This document shows, one piece after another, positions 7,583 to 13,344 of a DNA stretch of 13,344 bases. Every line of letters starts with the position of its first letter. Position 1 is the first letter of the stretch. Under the pieces are notes generated by a model, which did not search any database, had not been told where the DNA came from, and saw only the letters and a program-made list of their open reading frames with translations. Origin of the DNA: Bacteroidales bacterium (GTDB taxonomy: Bacteria > Bacteroidota > Bacteroidia > Bacteroidales > B18-G4); assembly GCA_030618905.1 (NCBI GenBank), contig JAUXCL010000051.1, positions 1-13,344 of the forward strand. The letters run 5' to 3'. The position numbers and the translations under genes are program-made.

Positions 7583-8413
7583 ATGACAGATTTCAGTTCC
7601 TATTTGATCAGTGAGGATGAAATTGCAAAGCGGGTCTCCGCGACTATTTCATCTGAGATATCTGCTGAAGAACGTAAAGAAATCCTAAAATTCATCCTGA
7701 GCATCATTGATTTAACATCACTGGAGGGAGCTGATACTTTACAAAAAATCAAATTGCTCTGCGATAAAGCAATTTATAGTGATGTCCCATCAGCAGCTGT
7801 CTGTACCTATGCTACATTTACCAGTAAGGTCAGAAAATGGTTGAAGGATACTTCTGTTAATGTTGCAGCTGTGGCCGGAGGCTTTCCAGGCGGACAAGTT
7901 CCTGCTGATGTTAAATTGATGGAAGTCAGCTATGCCATTGATCAGGGCGCGGATGAAGTGGACTTTGTCATCAACAGGGGTAAGTTCCTGGAAGGAAACT
8001 TTGATGAGGTCTTCGAAGAAATTTTTAAAGCAGCACAATTGTGCCAGGATGTCCACCTTAAAGTCATCCTGGAGACAGGTGAACTTCACACGATTTCCAA
8101 TATCTGGAAAGCCAGTGAGATAGCAATTTCCGCAGGTGCTGATTTTATCAAGACTTCTACAGGTAAGATACAGCCAGCCGCCACCCTGGAAGCAACATTG
8201 GTGATGCTGGATACGATCAAAGAATACCATCATAAAACGAAACGGATGATCGGTATCAAACCAGCCGGGGGAATATCCGATGTGGATACTGCCCTGCAAT
8301 ATTACTTCCTTGTTCAGCATATCCTGGGTAAAGAATGGCTCAATAAGTCATTCTTCAGAATAGGAGCCAGCCGCTTATTTGATCAAATTCTCAATGAACT
8401 ATCAGGCAATTGA
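7583..8413 (+). CDS. deoC: Deoxyribose-phosphate aldolase
   Basis: DeoC reversibly cleaves 2-deoxy-D-ribose 5-phosphate into glyceraldehyde 3-phosphate and acetaldehyde, the last step of deoxynucleoside breakdown, in the cytoplasm. It is a class I aldolase with a TIM-barrel fold. The 276-residue sequence has the expected catalytic set: Schiff-base Lys190 in DFIKTSTGK, Lys226 in GIKPAGGI, and Asp127 in EVDFVIN. VAGGFPGG (97-104) is the usual glycine-rich loop and GASRL (261-265) belongs to the phosphate site. Length fits the longer DeoC type of about 250-280 residues. The start is the ATG 9 nt after the barrel gene's stop; no Shine-Dalgarno sequence is seen. No other deo gene is nearby, so co-transcription with an outer-membrane barrel may be incidental. 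Confidence 0.96.
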   Translation: MTDFSSYLISEDEIAKRVSATISSEISAEERKEILKFILSIIDLTSLEGADTLQKIKLLCDKAIYSDVPSAAVCTYATFTSKVRKWLKDTSVNVAAVAGGFPGGQVPADVKLMEVSYAIDQGADEVDFVINRGKFLEGNFDEVFEEIFKAAQLCQDVHLKVILETGELHTISNIWKASEIAISAGADFIKTSTGKIQPAATLEATLVMLDTIKEYHHKTKRMIGIKPAGGISDVDTALQYYFLVQHILGKEWLNKSFFRIGASRLFDQILNELSGN

Positions 8414-8448
8414 TGTTGTTAATATTCATATACCAATAAAGCTATGAC

Positions 8449-8859
8449 ATGAGATCCCTGAACAGATATTTCTTACTCATCATGCTATTGCTCTCCGTGA
8501 GTTTTTCCTGCACCGTGGAGGAAGATGATGGACCATATGTTGATCCACGGGAGAAATTCCTTGGTGAGTGGAATGTCAATAATGAAATCTGCAATAAATA
8601 TCGCTATGTTGTGGTCATCTCTGAAGATCCTTCTAACAGCGTACAGGTGCTTATCTATAATTTTGGCTTCTCTCAGGCAGTTGAACCTGATACTGCCATT
8701 GTCGCAGGGAATACCATTACCTTACCCTGGCAAATAAACAGCGAGAAATGGGAAATAAACGGCATCGGAAAATATGATGAAAAAGAAGGCATAGAATGGA
8801 CTTATTCCTTGCTAATTTCCGGCGATCTGCAATCCTGCACAGCCACTTACACAAAGTAA
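8449..8859 (+). CDS. Small probable lipoprotein, lipocalin-like
   Basis: This 136-residue protein begins with a hydrophobic signal peptide ending in VSFSC (cysteine at 21). The -3 Ser and -2 Phe are unusual for a lipobox, so lipidation is likely but not certain. The mature start T-V-E-E-D-D is acidic, like the surface-export signal of Bacteroidota lipoproteins. The segment DPREKFLGEWNV (about 32-43) followed by alternating beta-strand-like stretches resembles the short lipocalin-like hypothetical lipoproteins common in this phylum, where F-x-G-x-W opens the barrel. C48 and C130 could form a disulfide. It lies 35 nt after deoC on the same strand and probably ends the operon. It converges on the DUF4296 gene with only 21 nt between stop codons and no hairpin terminator. 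No specific function can be assigned. Confidence 0.78.
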   Translation: MRSLNRYFLLIMLLLSVSFSCTVEEDDGPYVDPREKFLGEWNVNNEICNKYRYVVVISEDPSNSVQVLIYNFGFSQAVEPDTAIVAGNTITLPWQINSEKWEINGIGKYDEKEGIEWTYSLLISGDLQSCTATYTK

Positions 8860-8880
8860 GCGATAACAGCAAAGGATTCA

Positions 8881-9264
8881 TTATTCATTAAGGGTATCTG
8901 CCTGCATAGATTTGAGCTCACTATCCATCAGGCTCAACTTGGTGATAACTTCCTCATAGATCAGATTCAGGTCCTCAACCCTGTAATTGTAATATTCAAC
9001 GCTCTTGTCAAAATCCTCTTTGCTCACTCCGTGCTTTTGAAATATCAGGTAATGATATTCTTCTGCTGTTCTATCGATGTTTATGCGTTTTATTTGCAGC
9101 TCTTTAATAGAAGATTGAGCAAGGTGTATATCAACAAGGATATCGCTCATCTTTTCTATGCCAATCGGTGGATCCTCATTTGGAATTACAACCTCCGGGC
9201 TATGGTTACTGTAACACCCGATAAGGAATATGGAAATAACAAGGGCTAAAATATTATATTTCAT
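8881..9264 (-). CDS. DUF4296-domain lipoprotein
   Basis: This 127-residue lipoprotein starts MKYNILALVI with lipobox LIGC (residues 14-17). The mature part matches my recollection of DUF4296: MSDILVDIHLAQS, then an HYLIFQKHGVSKEDFDKSVEYY segment, then a helical tail ending IYEEVITKL. This family is found in Bacteroidota and has no known function. It is predicted to be mostly alpha-helical and to sit in the periplasm or outer membrane. Unlike the two other lipoproteins here, the residues after the cysteine (Y-S-N-H-S) are not acidic, so it more likely faces the periplasm. Its ATG overlaps the TGA of recQ by one base (TGATG at 9266-9262), which points to translational coupling. A TTG one codon earlier is also in frame but less likely. 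Confidence 0.85.
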   Translation of the reverse strand: MKYNILALVISIFLIGCYSNHSPEVVIPNEDPPIGIEKMSDILVDIHLAQSSIKELQIKRINIDRTAEEYHYLIFQKHGVSKEDFDKSVEYYNYRVEDLNLIYEEVITKLSLMDSELKSMQADTLNE

Positions 9265-11459
9265 CAATTACCAACTTCAGACATAAATTTAATTCGCATT
9301 AACCTGATCTCTTCTTTGGAGAATTCTTCCTCACCAAGTTCTTCTAAAGCATCCTTAATGGAGTCAGTATCGGCTTCCCCGAAATACTCAAATATTTCTT
9401 CCTGGTGATATTCATCAATAACCTCATCAATATAATAGTTCAGGTCGATCTTTGTGCCGGATGAAACGATCCTTTCTATCTCAGCCAGCAGATCATTCAT
9501 ACTGATACTCTTAGCCATGGCAATGTCGTCGAGAGACATTTTACGGTCAATATTTTGAATAATATGAACCTTCAGACCGGATTTATTGATCACCGATTTT
9601 ACAACCATGTCATTTGGCCTGATGATCTCATTTTCTTCGACATATTGGGCAATCAGTTTCAGGAAAGGGGCTCCGTATTTTTGGGCTTTCCCGGCACCCA
9701 CACCGGTTACCTGCTGGAGTTCTTCCAGTGCAACCGGGTACTGAATCGCCATATCCTCCAGGGAGGGATCCTGAAAAATAATAAATGGAGGAAGATTTTC
9801 TTTCCGGGATATTTCTTTTCTCAAATCTTTCAGCATGGTAAATAATGTTTGGTCTGCCGTGCTGGTTTTGTGTTCGCTTGAGTATATTTCGTCCTCTTCC
9901 TCTTCTTCATAATCATGATCCTGTACCAGCATGATGGAAAAAGGTTTCTTAAGAAAATCTTCACCTGCAGGACTAACCTTTAGCAAACCATAGTTTTCAA
10001 TATCCTTGGTCAGCAAATGCTGAATGAGGGCCTGCCGTATTGCCGCACTCCAGAACTTGTCATTTTTATCTGATCCTTTCCCGAAAATATCAAGTTTATT
10101 GTGCTTGAAAGATTTGATGGTAGTTGTATTCTTACCGATAAGGATGTTGATGATATGCTTGACTTTATATTGCTGTTTTACAGCTAAAATCGTTTGTAAC
10201 AGGGTAACGACAAACTCACTGCCTTCAAATTTGGTCTTTGGATTGAGGCAGTTATCACAAGCACCGCAGTTTTCTTTCGGATACGCTTCTCCAAAATAAT
10301 GTAACAAGAGCTTGTGCCTGCATAAGGAAGATTCAGCATAGGCAACAGTCTCCTGAAGCAATTCATAAGCGATCTCCTGCTCCGCAACAGGTTTGCCTTT
10401 CATGAATTTTTCCAGTTTCAGTATATCATCATAACTGTAAAAGACAATGCAGTTGCCCTCGCCATCATCCCGGCCAGCCCTTCCTGTCTCCTGATAATAA
10501 CTTTCAATGCTCTTGGGTATATCATGATGAATCACATACCTGACGTCAGGTTTGTCAATACCCATGCCAAAAGCTATGGTGGCGACAATAACATCCGTTT
10601 CTTCCATCAGAAACTTATCCTGGTTGGTTTTGCGTGTCATTGAATCCAACCCGGCATGATAGGGTAGGGCTTTAACTCCATTCACCTGCAGTGTCTCAGC
10701 CAACTCTTCAACCTTTTTCCTGCTCAGGCAATAGATGATCCCGGATTTACCTGCTTGTGATTTTACATACCTGATGATATCCCTGATGACCTCTTTGGTC
10801 TTGAGCCGGATCTCATAATATAAGTTGGGCCTGTCGAATGATGACTTGAAAACTTTAGCGTTGAGGATTTCAAGGTTTTTCTGTATGTCCTGCTGGACCT
10901 TGGGTGTAGCTGTAGCGGTTAAAGCCATGAGGGGAACATCCTGTCCGATGGTTTCTATGATAGGCCGGAGCCTGCGGTATTCCGGTCTGAAATCATGGCC
11001 CCATTCAGAAATACAATGTGCTTCATCAATAGCGTAAAAGGATATAGTGATAGATTTAAGAAATTCAATATTTTCTTCCTTGGTCAGGGATTCGGGAGCT
11101 ACATACAACAACTTGGTCTTGGTTGTGACCAAATCTTCTCTTACACGATTAAGTTCAGCTTTGGATAAGGATGAATTCATCACATGGGCAATGCCCTCTT
11201 CAGTTCCAAAGTTCCTGATGGTATCAACCTGGTTCTTCATCAAAGCAATTAGCGGAGAAACAATGATGGCAGTCCCTTCCTTGATCAGGGCCGGTAATTG
11301 GTAACACATGGATTTGCCACCACCTGTGGGCATGATTACAAATGTATTCTTCCCATTGAGAACGTTCTTGATAATTGCCTCTTGATTCCCTTTGAAACTA
11401 TCGAATCCAAATATCTTCTTTAAAAGTGCATGCAGCGAATATTCATCCTTTCTTGCCAT
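9264..11459 (-). CDS. recQ: ATP-dependent DNA helicase RecQ
   Basis: RecQ is a superfamily 2 3'-to-5' DNA helicase acting in recombination, repair and restart of stalled forks. The 731-residue protein shows Walker A PTGGGKS (44-50), DEAH box (145-148) followed by the aromatic-rich loop CISEWGHDFRPEY, motif III TATAT (181-185), motif V AFGMGIDKPDVR (296-307) and motif VI QETGRAGRDD (323-332). Zinc-binding cysteines are C380, C398, C401 and C404, followed by the RQC winged helix (about 410-510), a very acidic linker (518-524), an HRDC domain (about 535-610), and a further C-terminal region of about 120 residues seen in many Bacteroidota RecQs. The ATG at 11459 is preferred over a TTG six bases upstream because AAGGTGG (11473-11467) sits 7 nt before the ATG but only 1 nt before the TTG. 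It is co-transcribed with the DUF4296 lipoprotein. Confidence 0.97.
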   Translation of the reverse strand: MARKDEYSLHALLKKIFGFDSFKGNQEAIIKNVLNGKNTFVIMPTGGGKSMCYQLPALIKEGTAIIVSPLIALMKNQVDTIRNFGTEEGIAHVMNSSLSKAELNRVREDLVTTKTKLLYVAPESLTKEENIEFLKSITISFYAIDEAHCISEWGHDFRPEYRRLRPIIETIGQDVPLMALTATATPKVQQDIQKNLEILNAKVFKSSFDRPNLYYEIRLKTKEVIRDIIRYVKSQAGKSGIIYCLSRKKVEELAETLQVNGVKALPYHAGLDSMTRKTNQDKFLMEETDVIVATIAFGMGIDKPDVRYVIHHDIPKSIESYYQETGRAGRDDGEGNCIVFYSYDDILKLEKFMKGKPVAEQEIAYELLQETVAYAESSLCRHKLLLHYFGEAYPKENCGACDNCLNPKTKFEGSEFVVTLLQTILAVKQQYKVKHIINILIGKNTTTIKSFKHNKLDIFGKGSDKNDKFWSAAIRQALIQHLLTKDIENYGLLKVSPAGEDFLKKPFSIMLVQDHDYEEEEEDEIYSSEHKTSTADQTLFTMLKDLRKEISRKENLPPFIIFQDPSLEDMAIQYPVALEELQQVTGVGAGKAQKYGAPFLKLIAQYVEENEIIRPNDMVVKSVINKSGLKVHIIQNIDRKMSLDDIAMAKSISMNDLLAEIERIVSSGTKIDLNYYIDEVIDEYHQEEIFEYFGEADTDSIKDALEELGEEEFSKEEIRLMRIKFMSEVGN

Positions 11460-11480
11460 ACACAATCCACCTTAAATTTG
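11453..11480 (+). promoter_or_regulatory. Candidate promoter for kpsF
   Basis: TTG (11453-11455), then 17 nt, then TAAATTTG (11473-11480) fits the Flavobacterium-type consensus TTG-N17-23-TAnnTTTG. A second -7-like box, TATATTTG, follows at 11483-11490. Transcription from here would give kpsF a leader of about 150 nt containing a palindrome and a DnaA-box-like site. The -33 part would lie inside the first codons of recQ. No matching minus-strand box was found for recQ. Confidence 0.35.
11467..11473 (-). promoter_or_regulatory. Ribosome-binding site of recQ
   Basis: On the minus strand this reads AAGGTGG, a good Shine-Dalgarno match 7 nt before the ATG at 11459. Such a clear site is uncommon in this window, and it decides the start in favour of ATG over TTG at 11465. 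Confidence 0.7.
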
Positions 11481-11541
11481 AATATATTTGTAATGCGAAT
11501 GAGTAATTATCAGATAATGATGCCTGCGTAAATAATAATTA

Positions 11542-11554
11542 TACACAATGTGTA
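11542..11554. promoter_or_regulatory. Palindrome TACACA-A-TGTGTA, operator-like
   Basis: A perfect 6-bp inverted repeat around a single A lies in the middle of the recQ/kpsF divergent gap. Its core CACAATGTGT (11544-11553) recurs exactly at 11736-11745 inside kpsF, where it sits in another perfect inverted repeat, TTGCACA-atg-TGTGCAA (11733-11749). Position and symmetry suggest a dimeric regulator site; no regulator is identified. Confidence 0.35.
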
Positions 11555-11603
11555 GTTTTATCTTCATGCAGCTTCACTATCCTCAATATAAAAATACGTA
11601 AAT

Positions 11604-11612
11604 TTATCCACA
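11604..11612 (+). promoter_or_regulatory. Perfect DnaA-box sequence TTATCCACA
   Basis: This is an exact match to the classical 9-mer DnaA box, 23 nt before the kpsF start and inside the recQ/kpsF gap. It is the only perfect copy I noticed. A single box does not indicate an origin, but it could allow DnaA to affect transcription. Chance occurrence in AT-rich DNA is quite possible. Confidence 0.35.
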
Positions 11613-11635
11613 CAAGCAATATTTTATACAAATCA

Positions 11636-12601
11636 TTGAAAACTTTAAAACAGATACAGCAAATTGGCCTGGAAACCATTGAAAAAGAGCTTAATGCTAT
11701 TTCAGGATTAAGAAAATCGGCGGATGAAAACTTTGCACAATGTGTGCAATTGATCTGTTCATCATCCGGACGGGTAATCATTACCGGCATTGGCAAGAGT
11801 GCAAATATAGCCACAAAAATCGTTTCAACCCTTAATTCTACAGGCACTCCATCCACATTTATGCATGCGGCAGATGCTATACATGGCGATCTTGGTATCA
11901 TCAGGGAGGATGATATCATTATTTGTATTTCGAAAAGCGGTGAGACACCGGAAATCAAAGTACTGGTTCCCCTCCTGAAAAGTCGAAAAAACGTATTGAT
12001 TGCTATTGTGGGCAATCTTGACTCCTATCTGGCCAAACGAGCAGACTATATTATCGATTCAACAGTTGATAAAGAAGCCTGTCCCATCAACCTGGCCCCT
12101 ACAGCCAGCACGACTGCCCAGTTGGTTATGGGAGATGCGCTGGCTATGGCCATACTGGAATGCAAAGGATTTTCAGCGGATGATTTTGCCAAATATCATC
12201 CTGGGGGAGCTCTCGGAAAAAAAATGTATCTCAAAGTTTCAGATTTGTATATCCGAAATGAGGTTCCGGAAGTCGATATCAACGACAATGTCAGATCCGT
12301 TATCCTGGAAATTTCTTCCAAGCGGCTGGGTGCAACAGTCGTAATGGACCATGGACACCTGGCCGGTATCATCACCGATGGCGACCTGAGGAGGATGCTG
12401 GAGAAGTATGAAAATATCGAAGGGATTACTGCACGGGATATCATGTGTGTCGACCCCAAAACGATACCTGCAGACAGCCTGGTCGTTAATGCACTGAATG
12501 TGATGAGGACAAATAATATCACACAGTTGGCAGTGATGGATAATGGTAAATATGCCGGAATTATTCACCTTCATGATATCCTGGAGGAAGGAATACTTTA
12601 A
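11636..12601 (+). CDS. kpsF: Arabinose-5-phosphate isomerase, KpsF/KdsD family
   Basis: The enzyme interconverts D-ribulose 5-phosphate and D-arabinose 5-phosphate, the first committed step toward Kdo of lipopolysaccharide, in the cytoplasm. The 321-residue protein has an N-terminal SIS domain (about 38-180) with GIGKS (51-55) and SKSGETPE (99-106), the family signature YHPGGALGK (187-195), then two CBS domains (about 204-262 and 268-320; ITDGDLRR at 246-253). K54, E106, E147 and H188 correspond, by a constant offset and from memory, to the catalytic K59, E111, E152 and H193 of E. coli KdsD. The start is a TTG at 11636 giving MKTLKQIQQIG, the usual family N-terminus; I found no in-frame ATG in the upstream stretch back to about 11561. 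There is no clear ribosome-binding site. It is divergent from recQ. Confidence 0.94.
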   Translation: MKTLKQIQQIGLETIEKELNAISGLRKSADENFAQCVQLICSSSGRVIITGIGKSANIATKIVSTLNSTGTPSTFMHAADAIHGDLGIIREDDIIICISKSGETPEIKVLVPLLKSRKNVLIAIVGNLDSYLAKRADYIIDSTVDKEACPINLAPTASTTAQLVMGDALAMAILECKGFSADDFAKYHPGGALGKKMYLKVSDLYIRNEVPEVDINDNVRSVILEISSKRLGATVVMDHGHLAGIITDGDLRRMLEKYENIEGITARDIMCVDPKTIPADSLVVNALNVMRTNNITQLAVMDNGKYAGIIHLHDILEEGIL

Positions 12602-12616
12602 ACTTAATCAAGGATT

Positions 12617-12652
12617 ATGCGTAAACAAAAGGATGAATTCGATGTTGAATGA
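12617..12652 (+). other. 11-codon orphan frame, possible tatC start remnant
   Basis: An ATG 15 nt after the kpsF stop opens an 11-codon frame, MRKQKDEFDVE, closed by TGA. Shifting one base, the DNA continues ATG-ACG-TTT and then shows GAT-T-CAT-GAA-GCC, reminiscent of the conserved TatC N-terminus E-M-S-F-L-D-H-L-E-A. In many Bacteroidota tatC follows kpsF, as I recall. The similarity is short and could be chance. The ordinary alternative is a plain spacer before the next gene. A weak 6-bp hairpin (12648-12663, loop GTTT) also lies here. Confidence 0.2.
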
Positions 12653-12668
12653 CGTTTGTCATTGATTC

Positions 12669-13344
12669 ATGAAGCCATTAAATCATATCCTGCGACTGAC
12701 CCTGATTTTGCTTATCTGGCACCTGTCAGTTTTCATGCTTAATGCACAGGTTACCAAAATCATGGGACTGGTCATTGATGCGGAGACCAATGAACCCATA
12801 CCCTTTGCACATGTCTATTTTGAGGGAAAGAAAATTGGGGTGTCAACCGATTTCAATGGTGAGTTTTCTATTGAAACCAAAGAAAAAGTAGATTCTATAT
12901 TTATTTCCTGCATAGGCTATCTTACACAAGCGCAAAAGGTTTCAACGCATGTCTTCCAGTCTATAACCTTTGAACTGCAGATAGATAAGATCACTTTACA
13001 GGAAGTAATTATTGTTCCTGGAGAAAACCCGGCAGAGGTATTGCTAAGAAAAGTTATTGAAAACAAGGAGATAAATAATAAAAAGGAATTTGAAGCTTAT
13101 CAATACGAGATCTATGCCAAGATACAATTTGATGCGAACAATATTCGTGACAGGCTTAAGGAAAGAAGATTTATGAAACATTTCCAGTTTGTTTTCGATT
13201 ATGTCGACACTTCCACAATCAATGGAAAAGCATACCTGCCCTTATTGATTTCCGAATCTGTCTCCGATTATTATTACAGGAGTAAACCCACGGCAAGAAT
13301 TGAATTTGTAAAAGCATCCCATATCTCAGGTTTTGAAAACGAAA
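12669..13344 (+). CDS. Carboxypeptidase-regulatory-like/DUF5686 protein (5' part)
   Basis: The gene starts at the ATG at 12669 (an in-frame stop lies just upstream at 12663) and is still open at the right edge after 225 codons. A signal peptide covers residues 1-26 (ending MLNAQ). Residues 29-115 form a carboxypeptidase-regulatory-like beta-sandwich of the kind that opens TonB-dependent receptors: GLVIDAETNEPIPFAHVYFEG, then STDFNGEFSI and FISCIGY. From about residue 119, NPAEVLLRKVIENKEINNKKEFEAYQYEIYAKIQFD matches my recollection of DUF5686, an outer-membrane-associated family in Bacteroidota that normally continues for several hundred residues into a probable beta-barrel. The function is unknown. 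It lies 67 nt after kpsF on the same strand and may be co-transcribed. Confidence 0.85.
   Translation, partial: MKPLNHILRLTLILLIWHLSVFMLNAQVTKIMGLVIDAETNEPIPFAHVYFEGKKIGVSTDFNGEFSIETKEKVDSIFISCIGYLTQAQKVSTHVFQSITFELQIDKITLQEVIIVPGENPAEVLLRKVIENKEINNKKEFEAYQYEIYAKIQFDANNIRDRLKERRFMKHFQFVFDYVDTSTINGKAYLPLLISESVSDYYYRSKPTARIEFVKASHISGFENE

Noticed and set aside
7790..8320. 176-codon antisense frame inside deoC
   Set aside because: It lies opposite a fully conserved enzyme gene and shows no domain or signal of its own; a shadow frame.
11539..12015. 158-codon antisense frame across the kpsF start
   Set aside because: It is opposite the conserved SIS domain and explained by the coding constraint of kpsF.
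1..13344. CRISPR array, transposase, phage genes, tRNA or rRNA
   Set aside because: No regularly spaced repeats, transposase motifs, tRNA-like cloverleaf or rRNA sequence were seen on either strand.

Overview
The window looks like chromosomal DNA of a Bacteroidota bacterium, probably from the Bacteroidales or a related lineage. The evidence is a giant secreted protein ending in a type IX secretion (T9SS) type A sorting domain, a PorV/PorQ-family outer-membrane barrel, a DUF4296 lipoprotein, a carboxypeptidase-regulatory-like/DUF5686 protein, lipoproteins with acidic residues just after the lipidated cysteine, few Shine-Dalgarno sequences, and several matches to the Bacteroidota -7 promoter box TAnnTTTG.

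Layout. Positions 1-329 are non-coding and hold two adjacent hairpins of a REP-like palindrome. A 49-codon charged small ORF (330-479) leads by 7 nt into a 1615-residue T9SS cargo protein (487-5334), which is closed by a strong intrinsic terminator and a second hairpin. Next, on the minus strand, come a 49-aa zinc-ribbon protein (5583-5732) and a PKD-domain lipoprotein (5935-6297). A probable plus-strand operon follows: a PorV/PorQ-like barrel (6491-7573), deoC (7583-8413) and a small probable lipoprotein (8449-8859). Facing it is a minus-strand pair, recQ (11459-9264) and a DUF4296 lipoprotein (9264-8881), whose stop and start codons overlap. Divergent from recQ lies a kpsF/kdsD-type arabinose-5-phosphate isomerase (11636-12601, TTG start). 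A DUF5686 protein (12669 onward) runs off the right end.

How it fits together. Much of the window concerns the cell envelope: a T9SS cargo, a barrel of the family that shuttles or anchors such cargo, four probable lipoproteins or envelope proteins, and an enzyme that makes the Kdo precursor of LPS. DeoC (deoxynucleoside catabolism) and RecQ (DNA repair) are housekeeping genes.

I found no mobile element, CRISPR array, RNA gene, toxin-antitoxin pair or defence cluster, and nothing I would call a new multi-gene system. The points most worth a second look are the two small genes, the REP-like hairpins, the regulatory-looking structure between recQ and kpsF, a possible tatC scar after kpsF, and the architecture of the giant secreted protein.
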